This document shows positions 1 to 8,780 of a stretch of DNA of 64,000 bases, in pieces. Under the pieces are notes generated by a model. It had not been told where the DNA came from. It saw nothing but the letters and a program-made list of their open reading frames with translations, and did no database searches. Location of the stretch: positions 1 through 64,000 of the forward strand of contig DCGR01000097.1 of assembly GCA_002315285.1 (NCBI GenBank). The letters are read 5' to 3'. Numbering within the stretch: position 1 is the stretch's first letter; the number at the start of each line of letters is the position of its first letter. The stretch is from Bacteroides sp. UBA1773. GTDB taxonomy: Bacteria > Bacteroidota > Bacteroidia > Bacteroidales > Bacteroidaceae. The translations under genes and the position numbers were made by a program.

Positions 1-992
1 TCAATCCCGCTGATAAAGAAACACCCCTTATCCAGCGCCTCCGGCCTCTCAGTCGAAGTACGGATACACACAGCCGGGAACGGATGCCCCACCGAAGTAA
101 AAAACGAACTCTCCTCCGGCAGCGTACCCGAATCGCTAACCACCGCGAACGCATTCATCTGCAGGCAATTATAATCGTGAAATCCAAGCGGCTCGTGCTG
201 AATCACGCGCGGATCCAGCTCAAACCCGCTCGCCTCCAGCCTCTTGCGCGACCTCGGGTGACACGAATACAGTATCGGCATATCATACTTCTCAGCCATC
301 GCATTGATGGCATTGAAGAGCGAAAGAAAATTCTTCTCAGTATCAATATTCTCCTCCCGATGTGCACTCAGAAGAATATACCGCCCCTTCTCAAGCCCCA
401 GACGCTTATGCACATCCGAAGCCTCGATCTCAGCGAGATTCTCATGCAGCACCTCCGCCATGGGCGAACCGGTCACATAAGTCCTCTCACGAGGGAGTCC
501 GCATTCTGCCAAATATCTGCGTGCATGCTCCGAATAAGCCATATTGACATCGGAGATGATATCCACAATCCTGCGGTTCGTCTCCTCCGGCAAGCACTCA
601 TCCTTGCACCTGTTCCCCGCCTCCATGTGGAAGATCGGGATATGGAGGCGCTTGGCGCCAATGACTGAAAGACAGCTGTTCGTATCCCCCAGCACCAGCA
701 CCGCATCCGGCTTAATCTCCACCATCAGCTTATAACTTTTGTCGATGATATTCCCCATCGTCTCGCCAAGGTCGGAACCCACCGCATTCATATAAACCTC
801 CGGGTCCGCCAGCTTCAAATCCTTGAAAAACACCCCATTAAGGTTATAGTCATAATTCTGGCCCGTATGCGCCAGAACCACATCAAAATACCGACGGCAC
901 TTATTGATTACCGCCGCCAGCCGGATAATCTCCGGCCTGGTGCCCACTATTATCAGAAGCTTCAGCTTCCCGTTATTCTTGAATTCTGCCAT
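1..992 (-). CDS. fnlC: UDP-2-acetamido-2,6-dideoxy-L-talose 2-epimerase, FnlC/CapG/WbjD type (partial, C-terminus beyond window)
   Basis: Last step of UDP-N-acetyl-L-fucosamine synthesis: C2 epimerisation of the UDP-6-deoxy-L-talose intermediate, in the cytoplasm. My translation shows the non-hydrolysing UDP-GlcNAc 2-epimerase fold: GTRPEI at residues 17-22, AHTGQNYD near 40, the GDTNS segment, HMEAGNR near 130, and SDSGTLPEES with CIRTSTERPE towards the end. About 330 codons are present; the family is about 375-380 residues, so only the tail is missing. It starts one base after the stop of the FnlA-type gene, which fits an operon. The sequence alone would also fit WecB. The adjacent FnlA and FnlB homologues decide in favour of FnlC (context inference). 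Confidence 0.88.
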   Translation of the reverse strand, partial: MAEFKNNGKLKLLIIVGTRPEIIRLAAVINKCRRYFDVVLAHTGQNYDYNLNGVFFKDLKLADPEVYMNAVGSDLGETMGNIIDKSYKLMVEIKPDAVLVLGDTNSCLSVIGAKRLHIPIFHMEAGNRCKDECLPEETNRRIVDIISDVNMAYSEHARRYLAECGLPRERTYVTGSPMAEVLHENLAEIEASDVHKRLGLEKGRYILLSAHREENIDTEKNFLSLFNAINAMAEKYDMPILYSCHPRSRKRLEASGFELDPRVIQHEPLGFHDYNCLQMNAFAVVSDSGTLPEESSFFTSVGHPFPAVCIRTSTERPEALDKGCFFISGI

Positions 993-993
993 A

Positions 994-2043
994 TTATTTC
1001 GCAAGATTAGCAACTCCGTCAAGTTCGTTCTGGATATACTCGAGGCTGGCTATCTTCGCCTTGGTTTCTTCGAGGTTCAGACGACGTGTGTTGTCTGAAT
1101 TGAACTCGGTGAGCACATTGCGCTTCTCGTCGCCTTCACGGAAGAACTTGTCGTAGTTCAGGCCGCGGCTGTCGGCTGGTACACGGTAGAAGTTGCCCAT
1201 GTCCTGGGCTTTGGCACATTCTTCGTTGGTGAGAAGGGTCTCGTACATCTTTTCCCCATGACGTATGCCAATGACCTTGATTTCTTCCTTCTTGCCGCCA
1301 AACAACTCGCAAACAGCCTCGACCTGGGTCTGAATGGTGCAGGCAGGGGCTTTCTGGACCAGAATGTCGCCGTTCTGGCCGTGTTCGAAAGCGAAGAGGA
1401 CTAGATCTATGGCTTCTTCGAGACTCATGATGAAACGGGTCATCTTGGGGTCGGTGATGGTAATGGGGTTGCCCTGACGAATCTGGTCTATCCAAAGAGG
1501 TATGACGCTTCCGCGGGAGCACATCACGTTGCCATATCGGGTACAGCAAATCCTGGTCTCGCCACTCACGCGCGACTTTGCAACAGCCACCTTCTCCTCC
1601 AGTGCCTTGGAGATACCCATAGCATTGATGGGGTAAGCTGCCTTGTCCGTGGAGAGGCAGATAACCGCACCCACTCCGCACTCAATGGCAGCAGTGAGCA
1701 CATTGTCAGTGCCAATCACATTGGTACTGACGGCCTCCATAGGGAAGAACTCACAACTTGGAACCTGCTTCAAGGCGGCTGCATGGAAGATGTAATCGAC
1801 TCCTTTCATGGCATATCCCAAAGAGTTTTTGTTGCGCACGTCGCCGATGTGGTATTTGATTTTGGCTGCCACCTCTGGCATCTTGGCCTGATACTCGTGG
1901 CGCATATCGTCCTGCTTCTTCTCGTCGCGTGAGAAGATGCGAATCTCTGCGATGTCGGTCTTAAGAAAACGATTGAGAACGGCATTGCCGAAACTACCGG
2001 TTCCGCCGGTAATCATTAGGACTTTGTCTTTGAAAATGCTCAT
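994..2043 (-). CDS. fnlA: UDP-GlcNAc 4,6-dehydratase/5-epimerase, FnlA/CapE/WbjB type
   Basis: First enzyme of the UDP-L-FucNAc pathway, an extended short-chain dehydrogenase acting on UDP-GlcNAc in the cytoplasm. The 349-residue protein has the NAD(P) loop TGGTGSFGNA near residue 12, the FHAAALKQVPSCE segment near 86, and STDKAAYPINAMGISK near 130. In that last motif a Met replaces the usual catalytic Tyr, as is typical of CapE-like inverting dehydratases, and the Lys follows four residues later. Length is normal for CapE. It lies about 120 bases after fnlB and one base before fnlC. That spacer holds a 12-base direct repeat, but I see no clear promoter of its own. Confidence 0.93.
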   Translation of the reverse strand: MSIFKDKVLMITGGTGSFGNAVLNRFLKTDIAEIRIFSRDEKKQDDMRHEYQAKMPEVAAKIKYHIGDVRNKNSLGYAMKGVDYIFHAAALKQVPSCEFFPMEAVSTNVIGTDNVLTAAIECGVGAVICLSTDKAAYPINAMGISKALEEKVAVAKSRVSGETRICCTRYGNVMCSRGSVIPLWIDQIRQGNPITITDPKMTRFIMSLEEAIDLVLFAFEHGQNGDILVQKAPACTIQTQVEAVCELFGGKKEEIKVIGIRHGEKMYETLLTNEECAKAQDMGNFYRVPADSRGLNYDKFFREGDEKRNVLTEFNSDNTRRLNLEETKAKIASLEYIQNELDGVANLAK

Positions 2044-2122
2044 TGTTATTTTGGAATTAATTGTTTATTGCTCGGAGGTACTGATAGTTCAGACGTTTAG
2101 AGGTGTTTACGTAGAACGGACA

Positions 2123-2171
2123 GAACATCTTAACATCAGTACACCCATAAGGATTTTCGGAACATCTTAAC
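2123..2171. repeat. 12-base direct repeat pair in the fnlB-fnlA spacer
   Basis: The 12-mer GAACATCTTAAC occurs at 2123-2134 and again at 2160-2171. The second copy overlaps the stop codon of fnlB. Function is unknown; it may be the trace of a local duplication that lengthened the spacer. Confidence 0.5.
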
Positions 2172-3378
2172 TTTTTTGAACCACGGGGTCAAAATAGGTA
2201 TCGGGACGCTCGGGATGGAAAATCTCATTGCAGTACATGACAGTCACAAGATCCTGGGTGTCACTCAGGTTGATTATGTTGTGAGTGTAGCCTGGGAGCA
2301 TGATCACGCTCTGTATGCGGTCTCCGCTTACTTCAAAGTCCAGAACCTCGTCAGTACCTTCCTTGCGCAGCTGGATAAGGCCGTGACCGCTGACAACGAT
2401 GAACTGCTCCCACTTGGTGTGGTGCCAGTGCTCGCCCTTGGTTATGCCGGGCTTTGAAATGTTGATGCTTACCTGACCGCAATTGAGTGTGCGCACAAGT
2501 TCAGTGAAACTTCCGCGCTGGTCAACGTTCATCTTCAAATCAAAGATAGCCTTTTCCTTTGGCAGATAGCTCAGGTAGGTCGAGTACAGGCGCTTGGCAA
2601 AGCTGTCGGCTGGAATCTCGGGTATCATGAGTGTCCGGGGCATGTCATGAAACTGGTGTAGCAGGTCAACTATCTGACCAAGCTTCACGTGATGGGTGAT
2701 TGGGGCGGCACAGTAGCGTCCGTCAGTCTGCAATACGGTGTCAACACCATCGAACTCGCAACGGTGCTCCTGACCTTTCAAGGCGCAAATCATTTCCTCG
2801 ACCAGGTCATCGATGTAGAGCAGCTCCATGTCCACGCTGGGGTCGTTGACCTGTATGGGCAGATCGTTGGCTATGTTGTTGCAGAAGGTGGCGACTGCAC
2901 TGTTGTAGTTGGGACGGCACCATTTGCCGTAAAGATTCGGGAAACGGTAGATTAGGATCTTGGCACCGGTCTCACGGCCGTACTGGAACATCAGCTCTTC
3001 GCCGGCCTTCTTGCTCTTGCCGTACTCGGAAGTTCCGAAACGGCCTGTCAGAGTGGCCTGGATGGAGCTGCTGATCATGACCGGGCAACTGTTGCCGTAT
3101 TTCTTCAGGGTGTTCAGCAGAACGGAGGCAAAGCCGAAGTTGCCCTCCATAAACTCCTTGGGAACCTGAGGGCGGTTGACTCCGGCCAGATTGAAGACAA
3201 AGTCACACTCACGACACCACTGATCCAGCTGATCGGGTGTTGAGTCGATGTCATATTTGTAGATTTCGGTTACAATAAGGTCACCGTAACACTTCGCCCT
3301 GCCGTCTTTGATGTTATTCAGTTGCGCACAAAGGTTCTTTCCGACAAATCCCTTTGCTCCGGTTACAAGTATTTTCAT
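2167..3378 (-). CDS. fnlB: UDP-2-acetamido-2,6-dideoxy-hexose reductase with cupin domain, FnlB/CapF/WbjC type
   Basis: Second step of UDP-L-FucNAc synthesis: 3-epimerisation and NADPH-dependent 4-reduction of the 4-keto intermediate. The start at 3378 gives MKILVTGAKGFVGKN, a Rossmann loop at the very N-terminus; an in-frame ATG three codons upstream is less likely. Residues 1 to about 245 are the reductase domain (EYGKSKKAGE holds the Tyr-Lys pair). Residues from about 280 form a cupin with GEHWHHTKWEQF as metal-ligand strand, matching the two-domain CapF design. About 403 residues, full length. Its ATG overlaps the stop of the upstream GIY-YIG remnant (ATGA), suggesting coupled translation. 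Confidence 0.93.
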   Translation of the reverse strand: MKILVTGAKGFVGKNLCAQLNNIKDGRAKCYGDLIVTEIYKYDIDSTPDQLDQWCRECDFVFNLAGVNRPQVPKEFMEGNFGFASVLLNTLKKYGNSCPVMISSSIQATLTGRFGTSEYGKSKKAGEELMFQYGRETGAKILIYRFPNLYGKWCRPNYNSAVATFCNNIANDLPIQVNDPSVDMELLYIDDLVEEMICALKGQEHRCEFDGVDTVLQTDGRYCAAPITHHVKLGQIVDLLHQFHDMPRTLMIPEIPADSFAKRLYSTYLSYLPKEKAIFDLKMNVDQRGSFTELVRTLNCGQVSINISKPGITKGEHWHHTKWEQFIVVSGHGLIQLRKEGTDEVLDFEVSGDRIQSVIMLPGYTHNIINLSDTQDLVTVMYCNEIFHPERPDTYFDPVVQKS

Positions 3379-3530
3379 AGATAACACTTATTATACCATT
3401 CGGTAAATCTTCGTAATCTAATATGTCGGCAACGACCTTTCTGGTGTTCTGCAAATCTTGTCTCCAAATGTGTAGTACCATCAACATCATAAGGGCCATC
3501 GTTGCATTGAAGGATGTGGAAATGAGCCAT
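3375..3530 (-). pseudogene. truncated GIY-YIG nuclease-like remnant, 51 codons
   Basis: The 51-residue product begins MAHFHILQCNDGPYDVDG, followed by TTHLETRFAEHQKG. This resembles the start of small URI-type GIY-YIG proteins (YILQCSDGSYYVGHT..LE.R...H..G, recalled pattern). The YVG core, which should carry the catalytic Tyr and structural Gly, reads YDVDG. The protein ends where about 30-40 more residues are expected. The frame nevertheless fits exactly between its neighbours: TAATG joins it to the epimerase stop and ATGA joins it to the fnlB start. It is probably decayed as a nuclease but may still be translated, possibly keeping ribosomes moving into fnlB. Family assignment is by eye. Confidence 0.6.
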
Positions 3531-4681
3531 TAGCACTTGTAGTATCTCTTGTACCACTCAGCAAATGATCTAAGTCCATCTCTGAGCGAAGTACTCGGGC
3601 GGAATCCGAAATCACGCTCAAGGGCAGTAGTATCTGCATAAGTGGTGGGAACGTCACCAGCTTGCATAGGGACCAGTTCCTTATGACTCTCAAAGTCATA
3701 GTCATCGGGCAAAACTCCAGCACGAATAAGTTCCTCTTGAAGAATCTGCACGAAGTCTAGCAAGTTCATGGGCTTGGAGTTTCCTATATTATATATTTTA
3801 TAAGGAGACAATGGCAGTCCATCTTCGCCAATCTTCCGTTCGGGTGCTTTATGTATCACCCTTTGAATACCCTCCACGATGTCGTCAATGTAGGTGAAGT
3901 CGCGCTGACAGTTGCCGTAGTTGAATATCTTGATGGGCTCACCTTTTATGAGTTTGTTAGTGAAGCCGAAGTAGGCCATATCGGGACGGCCGGCAGGACC
4001 ATAGACGGTGAAGAAGCGCAGGCCTGTGGAAGGGATGCTGTAGAGTTTGCTATACGCATACGCCAAAAGTTCGTTCGACTTCTTGGTAGCAGCATACAGG
4101 CTGACAGGATTATCGACTTGATCGGACTCTGCAAACGGCACCTTCTTGTTGCCGCCATAGACGCTGGAGGAACTAGCGTAAACCAGATGCTGAACGCCAA
4201 GATAGGAAGCCCCTCCTAAATCCTCCCTTGTAGGGAGGACTTTATTTTCCCCTCTACGGGAGAGGGATAGGGGAAGGCTTCTTCGGCAGGCTTCGAGTAT
4301 GTTGTAGAAACCGACCAGATTGCTCTCGACATAGACCTCTGGATTCTCGACGGAATACCGCACTCCATCCTGAGCCGCCAAGTTGACGACGATGTCGAAG
4401 TGATACTGTTCGAACAACTTATAGATTAGCTCCTTGTCCGCCAGATTTCCCTTCACGAAGGTGTATTTGCTCTCTGGATGCCCGACCGCACATTTTTCGA
4501 TTTGCTGCAAGCGCCATTCCTTCAACGACACATCGTAATAGCCATTGACGGAGTCGAAACCGACTATCTTAACTGGAGATTCGCTATTGAGCAGACTCAG
4601 CACGAGGTTGCTGCCGATGAATCCCGCAGAACCAGTAACAAGGATGGTCTTACCTGTAATATTCACATTATTTTGAAACAT
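3530..4681 (-). CDS. NAD-dependent epimerase, UDP-glucuronate 4-epimerase-like, with in-frame repeat insertion
   Basis: Likely interconverts UDP-glucuronate and UDP-galacturonate for surface polysaccharide. The start at 4681 gives MFQNNVNITGKTILVTG, placing the loop GSAGFIGSNL near residue 14; an upstream in-frame ATG at 4720 would add 13 residues of unlikely sequence. Also visible are VYASSSSVYG, YAATKK (Tyr-Lys pair), GRPDMAYFGFTNKL and RDFTYIDDIVEG, the last two typical of UDP-GlcA 4-epimerases. Odd feature: between EACRR and VQHLVYASS there are about 23 extra residues (PLSLSRRGENKVLPTRED and on) encoded by a GC-rich double palindrome at 4208-4276. The insert lies on a surface-loop position just before the catalytic strand, so activity may survive. 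UDP-glucose 4-epimerase is the alternative. Confidence 0.82.
   Translation of the reverse strand: MFQNNVNITGKTILVTGSAGFIGSNLVLSLLNSESPVKIVGFDSVNGYYDVSLKEWRLQQIEKCAVGHPESKYTFVKGNLADKELIYKLFEQYHFDIVVNLAAQDGVRYSVENPEVYVESNLVGFYNILEACRRSLPLSLSRRGENKVLPTREDLGGASYLGVQHLVYASSSSVYGGNKKVPFAESDQVDNPVSLYAATKKSNELLAYAYSKLYSIPSTGLRFFTVYGPAGRPDMAYFGFTNKLIKGEPIKIFNYGNCQRDFTYIDDIVEGIQRVIHKAPERKIGEDGLPLSPYKIYNIGNSKPMNLLDFVQILQEELIRAGVLPDDYDFESHKELVPMQAGDVPTTYADTTALERDFGFRPSTSLRDGLRSFAEWYKRYYKC
4208..4276. repeat. palindromic repeat inserted in frame in the epimerase gene
   Basis: About 69 bases, a multiple of three, holding two adjacent hairpins: TCCTCCC/GGGAGGA around 4221-4239 and CCTCT/AGAGG around 4250-4265, flanked by CCCCTCC and GGAAGGG ends. 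Composition is unlike the gene around it. It resembles the short CCCTCCC..GGGAGGG repeats common between genes in Bacteroidetes (general knowledge; copy number not checked). It is translated as part of the epimerase. Confidence 0.7.
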
Positions 4682-4872
4682 ACGAATTGACAATTGCCTG
4701 TAATCAGTGTCAGTAATCAATTGTCAGTTGCCAGAAGTCAGCGGTTTTAGCAAATTGCGTGCCAAATTAGCGTATTCTGAACTTGTGGAACAAGCGTAAC
4801 GCTCTATGTGATGAATCGAAAATTGAAATGGGTTATGATTGGGGGCTGCTTGGGCATGAGAATCCCCCTTCT
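4682..4872. other. 191-base intergenic spacer with short inverted repeat
   Basis: Just upstream of the epimerase start lies an inverted pair TGACAATTG / CAATTGTCA (around 4688-4726) with TGTAATCAGTGTCAGTAATCA between its arms. No TAnnTTTG promoter for the epimerase is evident. No gene seen. Confidence 0.4.
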
Positions 4873-6825
4873 TTATTGTTTCATCGCGTCGTGCATGTAT
4901 TGACACACCTCGCTGAGTTGTGGAATGCGGTTGCGCCTACGGTCGAGAATGATGCCGAGTTGCTGACATAAGGGTTTCAAGAGGGCTTCAGTACGTGAAT
5001 CATCGGTGATAATACGCTGAGGAATACGACCGGAAGATTTCGCCTTATTAACATACTGAAGAAGAACGTCTCGCTCATAGTCGTCAGAGATTTCGCACAA
5101 ATCAGAATTGCTGGTCATCAATGTGTTTTTGTCGACCGAAAACAGGGTGAGTGCCAGAAAAGCCTTCTCAGGTTCTGCTTCGTTGCCGATATATCCAGGG
5201 AAATGTAGAAGGCGTATGAACTCTGTGCCAATTTTCTGAAGGAGACGAAGAGGTGTGATTTCGTCTTCGGACAATGTGACTGTTGTGAAGTTGTCAGTCA
5301 GACCTGGTAGTTTGGTACGCTCTACTTTGTAGCCTTCTGCTGTCTTTACCACGAGAGGCACTTCCTTCCCACCCTTTTCTGTGGCATACACGCGAGTTGT
5401 CTTGAATCCGAATTTTGTCAAGTCATCTGTATCCATAATCTGTTGACTGAACCATACGATAGCTTCAAGCGCCTCTTTAATACGAGCAAGTTGTGTGTCA
5501 TCGCTCGGCAATCTGGTTGGAACACAATGGGGACGAAAGATTTGCGGGAAAGGATAACCATGAGAACCTTCTATCTTCTGATCATGTGCCTCCGCCCATA
5601 GCTCAATCTGACGATACCGCTCGGGACGCATCATCCCATCCTCAGGGTCATCGAATATGACAGACATGTAGTCGGCCCAATAATGTAATTCCATTAATTC
5701 GAAACTTGGACATTGGACTTGGACACTCTTCGCCATAAATATGTAGGTTTGGAAACTGTCTGCTCCATCATAGAGTTGGACATCGAAGGTCTCACCTCCG
5801 TACCCCATGGTGGCAATATAGATTTCTGAACCATCCTGCATACGAATGGCAAAAACATCAGAGTCGTCAAGATCCTCCCATAACTCGCTTTCACGAATTT
5901 TGAAAGAGAGGGAAATGATATCGTCATAAAGGGGAGACCATTTTGCGAGCTCTTCTTTTGCCATTGAATCAAGGTCGTGGCTTATCAGACGAGCACCGTT
6001 GGATGCATCCATTATTTCCTCGGCTGATTCATCATCGGTAAAACTGTCGCAGATATCAATACATTCGTACTTGTCAAAATATTCCGGATCATAATCCTTG
6101 TTCCAACCTGCCCATTCGAGCCGTTCTTTCTCATCGGAAGTCAGACGTTTGCGAGACCTACGTTTTTCGAGAATATCGAGAAGTGCCTGATAGCCCCACA
6201 CACCACCACAGTCCTCAGGAGGACAGGCTCCCTTGCCGCTCTTGAAGATTATTTCGTGGAGTTCATCTTCTTTATATTCCTCAATAGAAGAGAGGCGGAT
6301 TTCATGCTCCCATGAGTCACCGAAGTCATACTCCCACTTAATGGACTTGCCTCTCACGTTGAGAAGATCGGAAAGTTTATATTCCTCTTGAAAGAAAGTG
6401 TTGCCCCAGCTATCGTCACGGCAATACTGATAGTAAGGTACATAGTACGCATCATGGGTGCCTACTATCTGATTGAGATGTTCATTCCACCATCCCATCA
6501 ACCGCAACACCAGTTCAGTAAGATGGCGAAGGGAGATGTTTGAGGGACAATCGAACTTACGCCAAATGGTAGGAGTAGTGCCCTTGAGCGCAACACGTAT
6601 GGTGTACTTCTTGACTTCGTCAGAAGGAAGGAAATGAGGATAGTTCACCTCGTCGTACTCGGGTTTTGAACTTCGCTTGCTTTTCTGTTTAGGTGTTTGC
6701 TTCTTAGAGATAGGGACAGTGATTATCTCAGAAATGAATTCTGAGAGTGCCTTTTCGGTTTCTTCGCGTGACTTGCCAGTCGTCTGCATGAACCGCTGCA
6801 AGAGGTCTTCGGGTATCTGTGGCAT
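4873..6825 (-). CDS. plasmid pRiA4b ORF-3-like domain protein
   Basis: A 650-residue cytoplasmic protein with no signal peptide or membrane segment. Residues 1-65 hold a small alpha-helical segment and a Lys-rich linker (KKQTPKQKSKRSSKPE). From about residue 70 runs the pRiA4b ORF-3 fold: YTIRVALKGTTPTIWRKF, then LMGWWNEHLNQ, KWEYDFGDSWEHEI and CPPEDCGGVWGY, all hallmarks of that family. The remaining 400 residues are acidic, rich in Trp/Asp, and I do not recognise them. Function of the family is unknown; it is often found on mobile DNA. Nothing in it suggests sugar metabolism, so its place within a polysaccharide locus looks like a later insertion. The stop is about 190 bases before the epimerase start. 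Confidence 0.75.
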   Translation of the reverse strand: MPQIPEDLLQRFMQTTGKSREETEKALSEFISEIITVPISKKQTPKQKSKRSSKPEYDEVNYPHFLPSDEVKKYTIRVALKGTTPTIWRKFDCPSNISLRHLTELVLRLMGWWNEHLNQIVGTHDAYYVPYYQYCRDDSWGNTFFQEEYKLSDLLNVRGKSIKWEYDFGDSWEHEIRLSSIEEYKEDELHEIIFKSGKGACPPEDCGGVWGYQALLDILEKRRSRKRLTSDEKERLEWAGWNKDYDPEYFDKYECIDICDSFTDDESAEEIMDASNGARLISHDLDSMAKEELAKWSPLYDDIISLSFKIRESELWEDLDDSDVFAIRMQDGSEIYIATMGYGGETFDVQLYDGADSFQTYIFMAKSVQVQCPSFELMELHYWADYMSVIFDDPEDGMMRPERYRQIELWAEAHDQKIEGSHGYPFPQIFRPHCVPTRLPSDDTQLARIKEALEAIVWFSQQIMDTDDLTKFGFKTTRVYATEKGGKEVPLVVKTAEGYKVERTKLPGLTDNFTTVTLSEDEITPLRLLQKIGTEFIRLLHFPGYIGNEAEPEKAFLALTLFSVDKNTLMTSNSDLCEISDDYERDVLLQYVNKAKSSGRIPQRIITDDSRTEALLKPLCQQLGIILDRRRNRIPQLSEVCQYMHDAMKQ

Positions 6826-6875
6826 AATATTACTTTGAAATGGTAGGCAGCTTAATCCAAATCGCCATAACCAGT

Positions 6876-8780
6876 TTATTTATCGTATTCTTGGTATTCG
6901 CTGTTATGGCTCTTAAACTCTGGAACAATCCGTTTCATCAGTTTCACCAAATCTGCAATCTGGCACGACCTCGACAACAAAGTGAGTTCGTCCACCGCTT
7001 TACATGCATCGGAATAACCGTACTCACGGACTTTTGCGATTCTGATCTTGTCGTGTAACGTAGATTCCGTATTTTCCTGTTCGGCAAGTACTTCTTCGTA
7101 AAGTTTCTCCCCTGGTCGAAGACGCGTATATTCTATCTCAATGTCCTCACCGGCCCTCAATCCTGCAAGTTCTATCATCTTTTGAGCCAAATCGGCAATT
7201 CGCACTGGTTCTCCCATATCGAACACAAAAATCTTATTGTTAAGACCCATTATGGCTGCCTCCATCACAAGACGGCACGCCTCAGGAATCGTCATGAAGA
7301 AACGTGTGATATCGGGATGGGTGACGGTAACAGGTCCACCATTTTCAATCTGCTCACGGAAGCGTAGAATTACGGAGCCGTTCGACCCAAGGACATTGCC
7401 AAAACGTGTGGTCACAAATCCCGTTTTGCCCACCACCTCACCTTTCGCTATTGCAAGACCTAGACTCTGCACATAGATTTCGGCAAGCCGTTTGCTACAA
7501 CCCATAATGTTTGTAGGATTGACAGCCTTGTCGGTGGAAATCATCACCATCATCTCCACTCCATATTCAACACTCTTGTCGGCTACTATCCTTGACCCAT
7601 ACACATTGGAAAGAACTGCTTCGCAAGGATTCTCCTCCATCAATGGTACATGCTTATAGGCCGCCGCATGAAACACCACTTGTGGATGCCAAGTACGAAA
7701 TACATAATCAAGACTCTCAAGATGCCGAACATCGCCCATCACTGGAACAAAATCCAGTTCTGGAAATCTCGCCTCAAGTTCAAGGCGCAAATTGTGCATC
7801 GGAGTTTCCGCATTATCGAACAGTACAAGCCGCTTCACCTCGAAGTTCGCCAACTGACGGCACAACTCGGAACCGATACTGCCTGCCGCACCTGTAACCA
7901 TTACGACCTTTTCACAAAATCCTTTCTTGATTTTATTCTTAGAAATCGTAATTTCAGGGCGTCCGAGCAGGTCTTCTATCTCTACTCCACGAACGATGCC
8001 TTTCTTATTATCACCACCGACCATCTCATCAATAGTTGGTGAAATGAGGATTTTGACATCATTGTCCACACAATACTTCACATATCCGTCCCTTTCTGCC
8101 TTGACATGGGCATCCGAAATGAAAAGAATGGCATAAAGGGAATATCTCTCGACCATTGACTTAAATTCCTCCTCTGTTTGACATGTTACTACAGGACAAC
8201 CAACTAACTTGAGATTCCTGTGACCGGATTCGCGTGAGACAAAGCCTAACACATGGTAACGTTTTGAACTGCCAAGACGAGTTACGACCGCTATCGCCTC
8301 ATCAGAAGTGCCAAATACAAGAATACGTTGCTTACGTACAACATCTTTCATCTTCATTTTAAAAAGGGTGTAAAAGTCAACCATCAGAAAACGAACCCCC
8401 AGCGTCAGGAACACTGTCAACAGGAAATCGACAATGACCGCAACGACTATCGCAACATTGAGTGTGCACGTCAGCGCAATGAGTACTGTCAAAAGGACCT
8501 TCGTAACAAGTATCACCAAAATGTTTTGGCGGAAATCCCTAAAGGTGGCATATCGCACTACCACGTTATAACTCTTACAAACGATCATCATGACCATTGA
8601 GAAAACAACAGAACCACCCAACCACCATAAGGCAAATGAACCCGAATAATAGTCAGTACGTGCCAAGAAGTTAAGCAACAACACCACCACGAACGATGAC
8701 ATCAATGAAATCATGAAATCCAAAACAAAAATTATTTTGGGATCCACATGATCAGAAGCATATTTTGATATTATTCCCAT
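6876..8780 (-). CDS. CapD/WbpM-type membrane UDP-GlcNAc 4,6-dehydratase
   Basis: A membrane-anchored nucleotide-sugar dehydratase thought to make UDP-2-acetamido-2,6-dideoxy-4-keto-hexose for O-antigen or capsule. About 634 residues from the ATG at 8780 (MGIISKYASDH, preceded by GGAAAT); an earlier ATG at 8819 would add 13 residues across a 7-base G run. Four hydrophobic segments occur in the first 130 residues. A CoA-binding-like domain follows (RILVFGTSDEA). The dehydratase domain has VTGAAGSIGSEL, FHAAAYKHVPLME and STDKAVNPTNIMGCSK, with Met in the Tyr position as in WbpM. It is the most upstream gene of the capsule block in the window. A weak promoter may lie just before it (TTTG, 17 bases, ATAATTTG). 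Confidence 0.9.
   Translation of the reverse strand: MGIISKYASDHVDPKIIFVLDFMISLMSSFVVVLLLNFLARTDYYSGSFALWWLGGSVVFSMVMMIVCKSYNVVVRYATFRDFRQNILVILVTKVLLTVLIALTCTLNVAIVVAVIVDFLLTVFLTLGVRFLMVDFYTLFKMKMKDVVRKQRILVFGTSDEAIAVVTRLGSSKRYHVLGFVSRESGHRNLKLVGCPVVTCQTEEEFKSMVERYSLYAILFISDAHVKAERDGYVKYCVDNDVKILISPTIDEMVGGDNKKGIVRGVEIEDLLGRPEITISKNKIKKGFCEKVVMVTGAAGSIGSELCRQLANFEVKRLVLFDNAETPMHNLRLELEARFPELDFVPVMGDVRHLESLDYVFRTWHPQVVFHAAAYKHVPLMEENPCEAVLSNVYGSRIVADKSVEYGVEMMVMISTDKAVNPTNIMGCSKRLAEIYVQSLGLAIAKGEVVGKTGFVTTRFGNVLGSNGSVILRFREQIENGGPVTVTHPDITRFFMTIPEACRLVMEAAIMGLNNKIFVFDMGEPVRIADLAQKMIELAGLRAGEDIEIEYTRLRPGEKLYEEVLAEQENTESTLHDKIRIAKVREYGYSDACKAVDELTLLSRSCQIADLVKLMKRIVPEFKSHNSEYQEYDK

Noticed and set aside
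84..668. Open frame of 194 codons on the plus strand
   Set aside because: It is antisense to fnlC, whose motifs are clear on the other strand. Basic, low-similarity composition.
4724..4906. 60-codon minus-strand frame between the pRiA4b-like gene and the epimerase
   Set aside because: No similarity, overlaps the end of the larger gene, no start signal.
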